Of a stretch of DNA of 64,000 nt, positions 33,290 to 41,748 are shown piece by piece. The notes below the pieces were generated by a model, which was not told the DNA's origin, did not search any database, and worked only from the letters and a program-made list of their open reading frames with translations. This DNA comes from CAYMJV01 sp964390545 (GTDB lineage: Bacteria > Desulfobacterota > BSN033 > UBA1163). The DNA lies in assembly GCA_964390545.1 (NCBI GenBank), contig CAYMJV010000003.1:1-64000 (forward strand). Direction: 5' to 3'. The stretch's first letter is position 1, and each line of letters starts with the position of its first letter. The position numbers and the translations under genes were made by a program.

Positions 33290-34861
33290 ATGGACCAGAT
33301 TTTGAAAGAAGCAACCGAAAGATTAAAAAAGCTGAGAGCAGGGAATCTCTTGGGGGGAAGTGAAAATGCGCTGGAAAGGCAGAGGAGTCTGGGAAAACTG
33401 CCTGTAAGAGAACGAATCGACTACTTCTATGATCCAGATACCTTTCAGGAATTAGGGTCTGCGGTCACATCGACGGGAATACGTATTGATGGCAAAGTGA
33501 ATGTAACTCCTGCGGATGGGGCAATTGTGGGGACCGGCAAAGTCGATAAGAGAGCTGTTGCCATGTACGCCAGCGACTTCAGCGTCCAAGCTGGTTCAAT
33601 GGCCACACAACACATACAGAAATTTTTTTGCATCACCGGCTGGGCCGGAAAATGGGGGATCCCTATTGTATGGTTGATAGATTCCGCGGGGGGGAGACTC
33701 GGCGAATATGACATATCCACGGTTGGTGTTGAGTGGTTTTTTTATTATGAGTCCCGGTTTTCAGGGGTCGTTCCACAGGTTCACGTTCTACTGGGGCCCT
33801 GTGTGGCTGGACAGGCATATGCACCCTGTCTGTGCGATTTCCTGATCATGGTGAGAGGGACGTCCTACTTGTGGCTTGGAGGTCCAAGGCTAACCTCGTC
33901 TGCCACATCAGAAGAGATGGATTCGGAAGTTGGAAGCGCCGACTATCACATGAAACTCACCGGATCTGTCGATTACGTGGCAGTCGATGACCGCGACGCT
34001 CTTAGAATCGCAAGGAAGTTGCTTAGCTACCTGCCTTCTAACTGGAGGGAAGAACCGCCTGTGTTTAATCCCGGAGGGGAGGATGCTGGCAGAGATACAT
34101 TTGAGCTCTATAAGATCGTGCCTGGGGATGTTTCCAAGAAATATGATATGCATGACGTCATTAAGGTGATTGTGGATCATGGTGATTACTTAGAGCTGAA
34201 AGATGAGTATGCCAAAAATCTGATTACGTGCTTTGCGCGTATTGACGGCCGTTCGGTGGGTATTGTGGCTAACAATCCGAGTGAACCAGGCAGCATTCTG
34301 GAGCGCAATTCTTGTGATAAGTATTACCGGTTCCTATCCGTCCTTGATGCGTACAACATCCCTCTGATTAATCTCGTTGACACACCTCCCTATGTACCCG
34401 GCGAAAATGAAGAAAAATTGGGCTTACTGAGACATGGGGGAAAGATCATTGATCTCTACGCAACGACAACCATACCCAAGATAAGTATTGTCTTAAGACA
34501 GGCGTATGGGGATGCGGGAGCTTTCATTATGGGGGTATCAAAAAGCATGGGTGCTGATATTTGTTATGCTTGGCCGAATGCGATCATGGCAGTAGAGATA
34601 TCAGAAATGAATATCCATAAAGCCTATATGGGAGGTGGAGTTGAAAAAGACGCCTATGAATCCTACCTAGGGGAAGTGCGGGAGAAAGTAAGTGTATTTG
34701 ACGTGGCCAATACATGGACTGCAAATGTCATTGACGAGGTCATTGACCCCGGCGAGACAAGGAAAAAGATAATCGAGGCCATTGAGGTAACGAAGAACAA
34801 GCAAGAGATATTACCTATGTTTCCGAAGAGCAAAAAAGGCCACGGGGCACCTCCTGGTTAA
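33290..34861 (+). CDS. Acyl-CoA carboxylase, carboxyltransferase subunit 2
   Basis: 523 residues, collinear with its neighbour (GKLPVRERIDYFYD, YASDFSVQAGSMATQHIQK, NPSEPGSILERNSCDKYYRFLSVLDAYNIPLINLVDT, RQAYGDAGAFIMGVSKSMGADICYAWPNAIMAVE). By eye the identity to subunit 1 is clearly below half, so the duplication is old. Two beta-type subunits with one biotin carrier and one biotin carboxylase suggest either a mixed hexamer or two enzymes sharing the biotin parts. The substrate is not readable. The catalytic oxyanion glycines appear intact. Confidence 0.92.
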   Translation: MDQILKEATERLKKLRAGNLLGGSENALERQRSLGKLPVRERIDYFYDPDTFQELGSAVTSTGIRIDGKVNVTPADGAIVGTGKVDKRAVAMYASDFSVQAGSMATQHIQKFFCITGWAGKWGIPIVWLIDSAGGRLGEYDISTVGVEWFFYYESRFSGVVPQVHVLLGPCVAGQAYAPCLCDFLIMVRGTSYLWLGGPRLTSSATSEEMDSEVGSADYHMKLTGSVDYVAVDDRDALRIARKLLSYLPSNWREEPPVFNPGGEDAGRDTFELYKIVPGDVSKKYDMHDVIKVIVDHGDYLELKDEYAKNLITCFARIDGRSVGIVANNPSEPGSILERNSCDKYYRFLSVLDAYNIPLINLVDTPPYVPGENEEKLGLLRHGGKIIDLYATTTIPKISIVLRQAYGDAGAFIMGVSKSMGADICYAWPNAIMAVEISEMNIHKAYMGGGVEKDAYESYLGEVREKVSVFDVANTWTANVIDEVIDPGETRKKIIEAIEVTKNKQEILPMFPKSKKGHGAPPG

Positions 34862-34976
34862 AAGATTGAAGTTGGAAATGTTGGGACTTTTTTCTGCATC
34901 GATAGACGGTGGGAAATGGAATTTTCATAAATGTCCGCTAAAAAAAGTTGTGTCTAGAAATGAATGGAGGAAAACA

Positions 34977-35213
34977 GTGGAAGTGAGAGCGCTCATGTCC
35001 GGAGTATTCTACAGAAAACCTACCCCTGAAGCACCCCCCTACGTGGAGGTAGGGGATCAAGTAAAGAAAGGGCAGGTACTGGGTCTTTTGGAGACGATGA
35101 AGGTGTTCCAGAAAATTAAGGCTCCGGTGGATGGAAAAGTTGTTGAAATTCTTGCCGAGAATGAGGGTTTGATTAAGGACAACCAAGTTATCTTCGTGAT
35201 AGAAGCAGCTTAG
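34977..35213 (+). CDS. Biotin carboxyl carrier protein (biotinyl domain)
   Basis: 78 residues from GTG 34977, chosen because GGAGG lies six bases upstream; the open frame back to 34866 has no ribosome binding site. The domain is a single biotinyl barrel: VRALMSGVFYRKPTPEAP, YVEVGDQVKKGQVLGLLETMKVF and the mirrored half IKAPVDGKVVEILAENEGLIKDNQVIFVIE. The biotinylated lysine is in ETMKV rather than the usual EAMKM, so both flanking residues differ (Ala to Thr, Met to Val). It carries CO2 from the biotin carboxylase at 35232 to the carboxyltransferases upstream. Confidence 0.9.
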   Translation: MEVRALMSGVFYRKPTPEAPPYVEVGDQVKKGQVLGLLETMKVFQKIKAPVDGKVVEILAENEGLIKDNQVIFVIEAA

Positions 35214-35231
35214 AATGATGTGAAAAGGGAA

Positions 35232-36599
35232 ATGATGTTTTCAAAAGTACTTGTTGCCAACAGAGGAGAGATCGCCGTTAGGGTAATAAGAGCTCTAAGA
35301 GAGTTAGGTATAGCGAGCGTTGCAGTCTATTCCGAAGCTGATAAGAACTGCTTGCATCTTGAGTTGGCTGACGAGAAAGTGTGTATTGGTCCATCTATCA
35401 GTGCTAAAAGCTACTTAAATATTGAGAACATCATCAGGGCAGCGAAGGAGACAAAGGCCGAGGCCATTCATCCCGGTTATGGATACTTGGCTGAGAGTGG
35501 GGAATTTGCCAAGGAATTAGAGAAAGAGGGTTTTGTCTTTATTGGGCCCAGTCCTGAGAATCTTCAACTGGCTGGTGATAAGCTTATTGCGAAGAAAATA
35601 GTGAAGAGCGCAGGTGTACCCATCATACCGAGCAGCCCGGATGGGGTCGGTACGATTGAGGAAGCAAAGAAAATTTGTGGCACGATCGGATACCCGGTGA
35701 TGATCAAGGCATCCGGAGGAGGCGGCGGATGCGGAATAAGGATCTGTGACAACGAGGAAGCCCTGATGGAGGAATTCCCCGTGGCCAAAATGGAAGCACG
35801 TGCTGCGTTTGGGAATGGTGAACTCTATATTGAGAAATATGTTGTTGAACCGCGGCATATCGAATTTCAGGTGTTGGCTGATGCGTCGGGGAATGTGATC
35901 CACTTGGGCGAGCGCGAGTGCAGCATCCAGCGGCGGTACCAGAAGCTGATTGAAGAATGTCCTTCTCCCCTGCTGACGCCCGAAATGCGAAAGGCCATGG
36001 GCGACGCGGCGATCGCTGCGGCAAAGGCGGTGAAGTATCTTAACGCTGGCACGATGGAATTTCTCGTGGATAAAGCAGGCCGTTTCTATTTTATGGAAAT
36101 CAATGCGAGAATTCAAGTTGAGCATCCAGTGACAGAACTTGTGACGGGTGTGGACCTTGTCAAGGAGCAGATCAGGCTCTCCTCAGGAGGTCAACTGGAG
36201 TATTCCTTCGATGATTTGATCAGAAGGGGATGGGCTATAGAATGCAGGATCAATGCAGAAGATCCTGATAGGAACTTCGCCCCCTCTCCGGGGACTGTTG
36301 AGGAATATCAGGCGCCCGGGGGGTTTGGAGTGAGGTTGGATACTCATCTGTATCAGGGTTATGAAATACCTGTCTATTATGATTCTCTGATCGCCAAACT
36401 CATTGCCTTTGATCTAACGCGAGACCGCGCAATCCAAATCATGAAAAGGGCACTCGGCGAACTCAAGATAAGCCCTATCAAAACCACCATACCCCTTTAC
36501 CTAAGAATCATGGATGATCCCCAGTTCCGGCAGGGTGAATTCAACACCGGCTTTCTTAAAAACTACTTGCTAGGAAAGGATGAGGAAGAGGAGTTTTAG
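35232..36599 (+). CDS. accC: Biotin carboxylase subunit of acyl-CoA carboxylase
   Basis: About 455 residues from ATG 35232 (AAGGGA just upstream; GTG 35220 is possible). Biotin carboxylase of the ATP-grasp family. Motifs are FSKVLVANRGEIAVRVIRALRELG at the start, HPGYGYLAESGEFA near residue 77, the glycine-rich ATP loop KASGGGGGCGIRI near residue 157, ERECSIQRRYQKLIEECPSP near residue 226, and FMEINARIQVEHPVTELVTGVDLV near residue 280. It carboxylates biotin on the carrier encoded just upstream. The stand-alone carboxylase and separate carrier differ from the fused alpha chain of classical propionyl-, methylcrotonyl- and geranyl-CoA carboxylases. Confidence 0.94.
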   Translation: MMFSKVLVANRGEIAVRVIRALRELGIASVAVYSEADKNCLHLELADEKVCIGPSISAKSYLNIENIIRAAKETKAEAIHPGYGYLAESGEFAKELEKEGFVFIGPSPENLQLAGDKLIAKKIVKSAGVPIIPSSPDGVGTIEEAKKICGTIGYPVMIKASGGGGGCGIRICDNEEALMEEFPVAKMEARAAFGNGELYIEKYVVEPRHIEFQVLADASGNVIHLGERECSIQRRYQKLIEECPSPLLTPEMRKAMGDAAIAAAKAVKYLNAGTMEFLVDKAGRFYFMEINARIQVEHPVTELVTGVDLVKEQIRLSSGGQLEYSFDDLIRRGWAIECRINAEDPDRNFAPSPGTVEEYQAPGGFGVRLDTHLYQGYEIPVYYDSLIAKLIAFDLTRDRAIQIMKRALGELKISPIKTTIPLYLRIMDDPQFRQGEFNTGFLKNYLLGKDEEEEF

Positions 36600-36661
36600 A
36601 AACAAATGACACGGTCCCATGTTGTCATCAATGTAGATTGTAGCTCAGAAGGGGATTCCAT

Positions 36662-38077
36662 ATGACAGGAATAAAATCTTGTGGAGCGTATATTCCCACC
36701 TACAGGCTGAGTAGAGGCGAGATTTCGAGAGCCATGGGGATCTCTTCTCTAGGTGGGGAAAGGTCTGTGGCAAATTTTGACGAAGATACCATCACGATGT
36801 CTGTTCAGGCAGTTAGAGATACGATCACCGATGCAGATGTCGGAGAGATAGATGCCCTTTTTTTTGCAAGTACCACGCCACCCTATCATCAGAAGGAATC
36901 TGCAAGTACTGTGGCCACGGGGGCAGATTTGAAAGAAGATATCCTAACGTCTGATTTGCTGAGTTCCCCGAGGGCAAGTGTGTCGGCGTTGAGCTTAGCC
37001 ATGGACAGGGTGAAGAGCGGATCTGCTTCTAACATCTTAGTTGCTGCGTCCGACTGCCGATTGGTTCCTGGGGGATCGGAGCTCGAGCAGTCCTATGGAG
37101 ACGGTGCGGCAGCGGTTTTGGTTGGGTCGGACAACCTCATTGCAAGATTTGAGGCAGAGTATTCCGTTAGTGATGATTTCATTGATGTGTGGCGAACCGC
37201 TGAGGACAAGTTTGTCAAATCATGGGAGGACAGGTTTATTAAAACAGAGGGATACCATAAAAACGTGACCAGAGCGGTAAGGGGTCTGTTACAAAAATAT
37301 GGACTATCTCCTTTGGATTTCCAGAAGGCCGTCATTCCTGCTCCCGATATGAGATCGCTTCGGGAAGTGGGTAAAAGCCTTGGTTTTGATCTCAAGACGC
37401 AAATCCAGGATCCTCTATTCAGCACGGTGGGGGATACGGGTACAGCCCAGCCGCTACTCCTGTTGACTGCGTGTTTAGAAGAAGCAAAGCCGAACGATAA
37501 AATACTTTTGGTAGGTTTCGGTGATGGAGCCCAAGCCTTGGTTTTTTCTGTGACGGAGAAAATAAGAGAAAAAGGGAAGCATACCATTGCAGACTGTGTG
37601 GCATCCAAGATGCTTTTGAATAAGTATGAGGAGTATCTGAAGTTTAGAAACCTCATGACAACGGAAGCTGCGAGAAGACCGAGCTATCCATCCTCGGTGC
37701 CTTATATGTGGAGAGAAAGGAACTATTTCACGAGGTTCCATGGAAGCAAGTGTTTGAACTGTGGTACCGAGCAGTATCCCAGACACAGAATATGCTACGA
37801 ATGTAAGAGCAAAGATAGGTTCGAGGAAATAAAACTGGCTCGCAGAAAAGGTCACGTGATTACGTACACGAAGGATTATCTTTTTCCATCGACCGTCCCG
37901 CCCCATGTCCAAGCAGTGGTAGAGCTTGAAGGAGGATGTAGGGTGTACATGATGATGACAGATGTAAACCCTGATAAAGTGAAAAGCGAGATGTCGGTCC
38001 AAATGGTTTTTAGGATGCTTCACGATCGTGGGGGATTCTTCCACTACGGGTGGAAGGCCAAGCCCTTGGATCAATAG
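36662..38077 (+). CDS. HMG-CoA synthase-like protein fused to a Zn-ribbon/OB-fold (DUF35) domain
   Basis: 471 residues. Residues 1 to about 310 have the HMG-CoA synthase/thiolase-like fold: CGAYIPTYRLSRGEI, NFDEDTITMSVQAVRD, ALFFASTTPPY, YGDGAAAVLVG, and VGDTGTAQPLLLLTACLEEAKPNDKILLVGFGDGAQ. The catalytic Cys loop is replaced by SDLLSSPRASVSAL (residues 97-110), with no Cys. After a linker, residues 355-470 form a DUF35 module with zinc ligands C364, C367, C378 and C381 and an OB-fold. In archaea, DUF35 proteins join thiolase and HMG-CoA synthase to channel acetoacetyl-CoA. Here the scaffold is fused, and the thiolase is the next gene. It may work mainly as a structural or binding partner. 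Confidence 0.85.
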   Translation: MTGIKSCGAYIPTYRLSRGEISRAMGISSLGGERSVANFDEDTITMSVQAVRDTITDADVGEIDALFFASTTPPYHQKESASTVATGADLKEDILTSDLLSSPRASVSALSLAMDRVKSGSASNILVAASDCRLVPGGSELEQSYGDGAAAVLVGSDNLIARFEAEYSVSDDFIDVWRTAEDKFVKSWEDRFIKTEGYHKNVTRAVRGLLQKYGLSPLDFQKAVIPAPDMRSLREVGKSLGFDLKTQIQDPLFSTVGDTGTAQPLLLLTACLEEAKPNDKILLVGFGDGAQALVFSVTEKIREKGKHTIADCVASKMLLNKYEEYLKFRNLMTTEAARRPSYPSSVPYMWRERNYFTRFHGSKCLNCGTEQYPRHRICYECKSKDRFEEIKLARRKGHVITYTKDYLFPSTVPPHVQAVVELEGGCRVYMMMTDVNPDKVKSEMSVQMVFRMLHDRGGFFHYGWKAKPLDQ

Positions 38078-38089
38078 GAGGTGGGTTCA

Positions 38090-39253
38090 ATGCCTGCTGG
38101 AAACATTAAGGATAAGGTCTCTATCGTTGGCATGGGATGCACCAAATTTGGTGAGAACTGGGAGATGAGCGCTGATGATATGATCATTGATGCTGCCTAT
38201 GAGGCCTTTGAAGATGCCGGCATTGATCCTAAGGATATCCAAGCAGCCTGGGTTGGGGTAACCTCTTCCGGTGCTTCCGGTGCGACTCTGGCAAATCCTT
38301 TGAAGCTTGATCGGATCCCGATCACAAGAGTGGAGAATTACTGTGCTACGGGACAGGAGGCAATAAGAAATGCGGCATTCGCCGTGGCCTGTGGCATGTA
38401 TGATATCGTCCTAGCCTTGGGGTATGAGAAACTGAAAGATACAGGCGCCCGTGGACTTCCTTTTGTCAGCATGGTGGACCCCGTGATTGGATTGGGTGCA
38501 ACGCCGCCTGGACTTTTCGGCGTTCCATGGGTCACCTTTTTTGAGAAGTATGGAGTGACTAAGGAGACATTGGCCAAGATTGCCGTCAAGAATCACTATA
38601 ACGGATCAATGAATCCAAAAGCCCATTTCCAGAAAGCGATCACACTGGAGGACGTAATGAAGGCGCCGATCATTGCCTGGCCTCTGGGGGTCTTTGACTG
38701 TTGTCCTACCACAGATGGTGCCGCTGCCGCCATACTGGTCAGCAGGGAAATGGCCAGAAGCTTTCGGGAAGATTACATAAATATCAAAGGACTTTCTGTA
38801 ATGGTTGATCCTCTCTATCCTGGTTATAGGCCAAAACACGATTTTTCGAGCTGGCCTGCTACAGCCCGAGCTGCGGAGGATGCATACCGACAGGCCGGTA
38901 TAACCCATCCCAGAAAAGAGCTGGACCTGGTTGAACTTCATGATTGTTTTACGATAACTGAACTGGTTACTTATTGTGATCTTGGCCTGTGTGAGAAAGA
39001 AGAAGTTAAAGATTGCGTCGACTCAGGGGTTTTTGAACTGACAGGTGACCTGCCTGTTAATGCCAGCGGAGGTTTGAAGTCTTGTGGCCATCCTGTTGGC
39101 GCAACCGGCGTCAGGATGGTTTATGAGCTCTATAAGCAGATGCAGGGGAAGGTCGAAAGCAAAAGGCAGATCAAGGACGCTGCATTGGGATTGGCCCATA
39201 ACCTGGGTGGGGCCCCGCAGGTGGCCAGCGCTATTATTGTAGGGATCGATTGA
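38090..39253 (+). CDS. Thiolase (SCP2-type acetyl-CoA acyltransferase)
   Basis: 387 residues from ATG 38090 with AGGAGG eight bases upstream. The nucleophilic Cys is C85 in ENYCATGQEA. The catalytic His is in LVELHDCFTITELV near residue 284, and the second catalytic Cys/His region is GGLKSCGHPVGATG near residue 325. The residues needed for thiolysis or Claisen condensation are therefore intact. The gene sits 12 bases after the HMG-CoA-synthase-like/DUF35 fusion, so the two products probably form a complex. The direction (cleavage of a beta-ketoacyl-CoA is more likely in a catabolic cluster) is inference. Confidence 0.92.
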   Translation: MPAGNIKDKVSIVGMGCTKFGENWEMSADDMIIDAAYEAFEDAGIDPKDIQAAWVGVTSSGASGATLANPLKLDRIPITRVENYCATGQEAIRNAAFAVACGMYDIVLALGYEKLKDTGARGLPFVSMVDPVIGLGATPPGLFGVPWVTFFEKYGVTKETLAKIAVKNHYNGSMNPKAHFQKAITLEDVMKAPIIAWPLGVFDCCPTTDGAAAAILVSREMARSFREDYINIKGLSVMVDPLYPGYRPKHDFSSWPATARAAEDAYRQAGITHPRKELDLVELHDCFTITELVTYCDLGLCEKEEVKDCVDSGVFELTGDLPVNASGGLKSCGHPVGATGVRMVYELYKQMQGKVESKRQIKDAALGLAHNLGGAPQVASAIIVGID

Positions 39254-39341
39254 CAATCAATGGACGATGGAATGGTTTTTGGAAATCCCTTTCCGCAGGA
39301 ATGTGATAAAGAGGAAGTGAGAAATCAGAAAGGAGGATGAC

Positions 39342-41738
39342 ATGACTCAAAGAACAAGAGACCTTATGCTAAGTACGCCTATTAAGTCAACTCAGATTGC
39401 TCAAAAATTTATTGCCGACGATATAAGGGCGAATAGACCAGGAATGAAGTGGGTCTATGAACTTGAGAGAGCGAGGTTGCTGACAGAATCCTATAAGCAG
39501 ACTGAAGGGGAGCCTATGGTGCTAAGAAGGGCAAAGGCCTTAGCATACATTTTAGAGCATATGACGCTCTATATTCGCCCAGGTGAATTGATTGTTGGCT
39601 GCTTCGCCTCAGGGCCGGACTCTTGTGCCCACTATCCTGAGCTTCAATATAAATGGGTTGAAAGAGAGACAGGGTCCGGTATGGTTTATTCCGACTTGCT
39701 GAACGATGAGGAGAAGAAGGAACTTAAGGAAATAGACAGTTATTGGGAGAAGTATGCAGTCCATCACATTTTCAATAGATACCTTCCTGCAGATTTGCTT
39801 GATGTGACTTTTATGTTTGGCTTTGAGTATCAAACGCCAAACTACGAAAAGATTCTCCACAAAGGTTTAAAGGGGTTAATTGAAGAAGCTTTGAACAGGA
39901 AAGAGAGACTGGTAAAGGAATTGTGGGATCAAACTATATCCGAGGTAGAGTATGTGAAAAAAAAGGATTTCTTGGACTCCACGATCATCGTTTTGAATGC
40001 GGCAATTAACTGGGGGAAGAGATTTGCAAAATTAGCAAGGGAAATGTCTGAAAAAGAGAGAGACCCCAAGAGAAAAGGCGAATTGAGGATCATCGCAGAG
40101 AATTGTGAATGGGTGCCAAAGAATCCAGCACGCACACTCCGTGAGGCAATACAATGCTATTGGTTCATCCACCTTATTGTCAATTACATTGAGCTTCCTT
40201 GCGTGGGAGATGGGATAAGGTTTGATGTTTGCATGAACCCCTTCTATGAGAAGGATTTAAAGGAGGGCAGAATAACCAGGGAAGATGCTCAAGAGCTGGT
40301 TGAGTGTGTATTTGTAAAATCTCAGGAAACAGGTTTCTTGCATCCACCCATATGGTCGGGTACAGGTGGAGGTGCCTTAGGGTTCCAAACGATGACCATT
40401 GGTGGAATGGATGCCAATGGTGACGATGTTTCTGGTGAGATGAGCCTGATCGTTATGGATGCCATGAAAACCGTTAGAACGATAACTCCTCCGTTGGCTC
40501 TAAGATGGCACGACAAGATGCCAAAGAAACTGATTGACAAGAGCATCGAGTGCTGGGCCAGTGGCATGCCTCAGCCCGCCCTTTTCAATGATAAGGTAAA
40601 CATCTTGAGATTGGCTGGTCTCGGGATTCCTATTGAAGAAGCCAAAAATTATTCCATCTTGACTTGCATGATCCCGACCATACCGGGGAAAAACCTTACT
40701 CGGATTTCACCCACGTACATACCTGTTCCTTTATGTCTGACAGCGGCGTTAGGACTTGATGTATTGCCCGGTTTTTGGAAAAGACCGGTTGGAAATCCAG
40801 TCCCAGACCTGGAGAAAATTAGCTCGATCGAACAGCTTATGGATGCCACGATAGAAAATTATAAGTGGATTATGCACGCGTGGGCTATTATGTCAAACAT
40901 AGGTGAGGCTTTGTATCGAGAATATGTGCCCAGGCCATTCCTCTCAGCCTTACTGGACGATTCTATTGAGAAGGCCCAGGATTTCAGAGAATGGCAACAT
41001 TGGCAAGGCTATCGAGAGGTCTATATCATAGGTCTCAACAATCTTGCCGACTCCCTCGCTGCTATCAAGAAAGTCGTCTTTGAGAATAAGAAGGCTACCC
41101 TGTCTGAGCTCATCCAGGCCTTGAAGAAGAATTGGGAAGGTTATGAAGAGCTGAGGCAGATGTGCCTTGAGGCACCAAAATTTGGCAACGATGATGACTC
41201 TGTTGACCTCCTATCACGAGAGATGGGAAAAAGAATTGCCAAGGAGACGACGAAGTTTAAGACAATTTTCGGAAGTCACTACATTACGGATGGGACGGTA
41301 GCGTCAGCCTTTTACCTTCATGGGGCCACCTGCCCTGCTACGCCCGACGGAAGGAAGGCGAGAGAACCTTTCCATGATGGAAGTATTTCTCCTATGGGTA
41401 GCAGAGACCATAAGGGGCCGACAGCGGTGTTAAAGTCGGTTTCAAAGGTCGACCCATTGGTAACCTGGAATCACCTCTTTAACCAGACCTTCATGCCCCA
41501 GTATCTTGTAGGCCACAATGCGGAGCTCTTTGCTCAATACCTTGACACATGGAATGATTTAGGGATTCATCACATCCAATTCAGTGTCGTTAGCAGGGAA
41601 ACTCTCATAGACGCCCAAAAACATCCTGAGAAATACAGCGACTTGATGGTCAGGGTCTGTGGCTACTCTGCTTACTTTGTGGACCTCAACAAAGGGCTGC
41701 AAGATCAGATTATTTCCAGGACCCCGCAATGTTTATGA
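39342..41738 (+). CDS. Glycyl radical enzyme (pyruvate formate-lyase superfamily), subclass unassigned
   Basis: 798 residues, normal for the superfamily. The thiyl-radical Cys is C442 in NYSILTCMIPTIPGKN. The residue two positions later is Ile, so the C-x-E motif of glycerol, diol, choline and hydroxyproline enzymes is absent, as is the Cys-Cys pair of pyruvate formate-lyase. The glycyl radical site is G774 in VRVCGYSAYF; a Cys (C773) directly precedes it where Ser or Ala is usual. PKFGNDDDSVD near residue 610 and CPATPDGRKAREPFHDGSISP near residue 667 are general family blocks. The activase is the next gene. Fumarate-adding enzymes also lack the Glu, but no BssB/BssC-like small subunits are nearby. 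The reaction is unknown. Confidence 0.9.
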   Translation: MTQRTRDLMLSTPIKSTQIAQKFIADDIRANRPGMKWVYELERARLLTESYKQTEGEPMVLRRAKALAYILEHMTLYIRPGELIVGCFASGPDSCAHYPELQYKWVERETGSGMVYSDLLNDEEKKELKEIDSYWEKYAVHHIFNRYLPADLLDVTFMFGFEYQTPNYEKILHKGLKGLIEEALNRKERLVKELWDQTISEVEYVKKKDFLDSTIIVLNAAINWGKRFAKLAREMSEKERDPKRKGELRIIAENCEWVPKNPARTLREAIQCYWFIHLIVNYIELPCVGDGIRFDVCMNPFYEKDLKEGRITREDAQELVECVFVKSQETGFLHPPIWSGTGGGALGFQTMTIGGMDANGDDVSGEMSLIVMDAMKTVRTITPPLALRWHDKMPKKLIDKSIECWASGMPQPALFNDKVNILRLAGLGIPIEEAKNYSILTCMIPTIPGKNLTRISPTYIPVPLCLTAALGLDVLPGFWKRPVGNPVPDLEKISSIEQLMDATIENYKWIMHAWAIMSNIGEALYREYVPRPFLSALLDDSIEKAQDFREWQHWQGYREVYIIGLNNLADSLAAIKKVVFENKKATLSELIQALKKNWEGYEELRQMCLEAPKFGNDDDSVDLLSREMGKRIAKETTKFKTIFGSHYITDGTVASAFYLHGATCPATPDGRKAREPFHDGSISPMGSRDHKGPTAVLKSVSKVDPLVTWNHLFNQTFMPQYLVGHNAELFAQYLDTWNDLGIHHIQFSVVSRETLIDAQKHPEKYSDLMVRVCGYSAYFVDLNKGLQDQIISRTPQCL

Positions 41739-41748
41739 CAAAGAGGAG

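Noticed and set aside
35517..36125. Long minus-strand open frame of about 200 codons opposite the biotin carboxylase gene
   Set aside because: It is an antisense shadow of a strongly conserved gene, has no family resemblance and no ribosome binding site.
37475..38074. Long minus-strand open frame opposite the HMG-CoA-synthase-like gene
   Set aside because: Composition and position fit a shadow frame; the + strand frame shows clear domains and zinc ligands.
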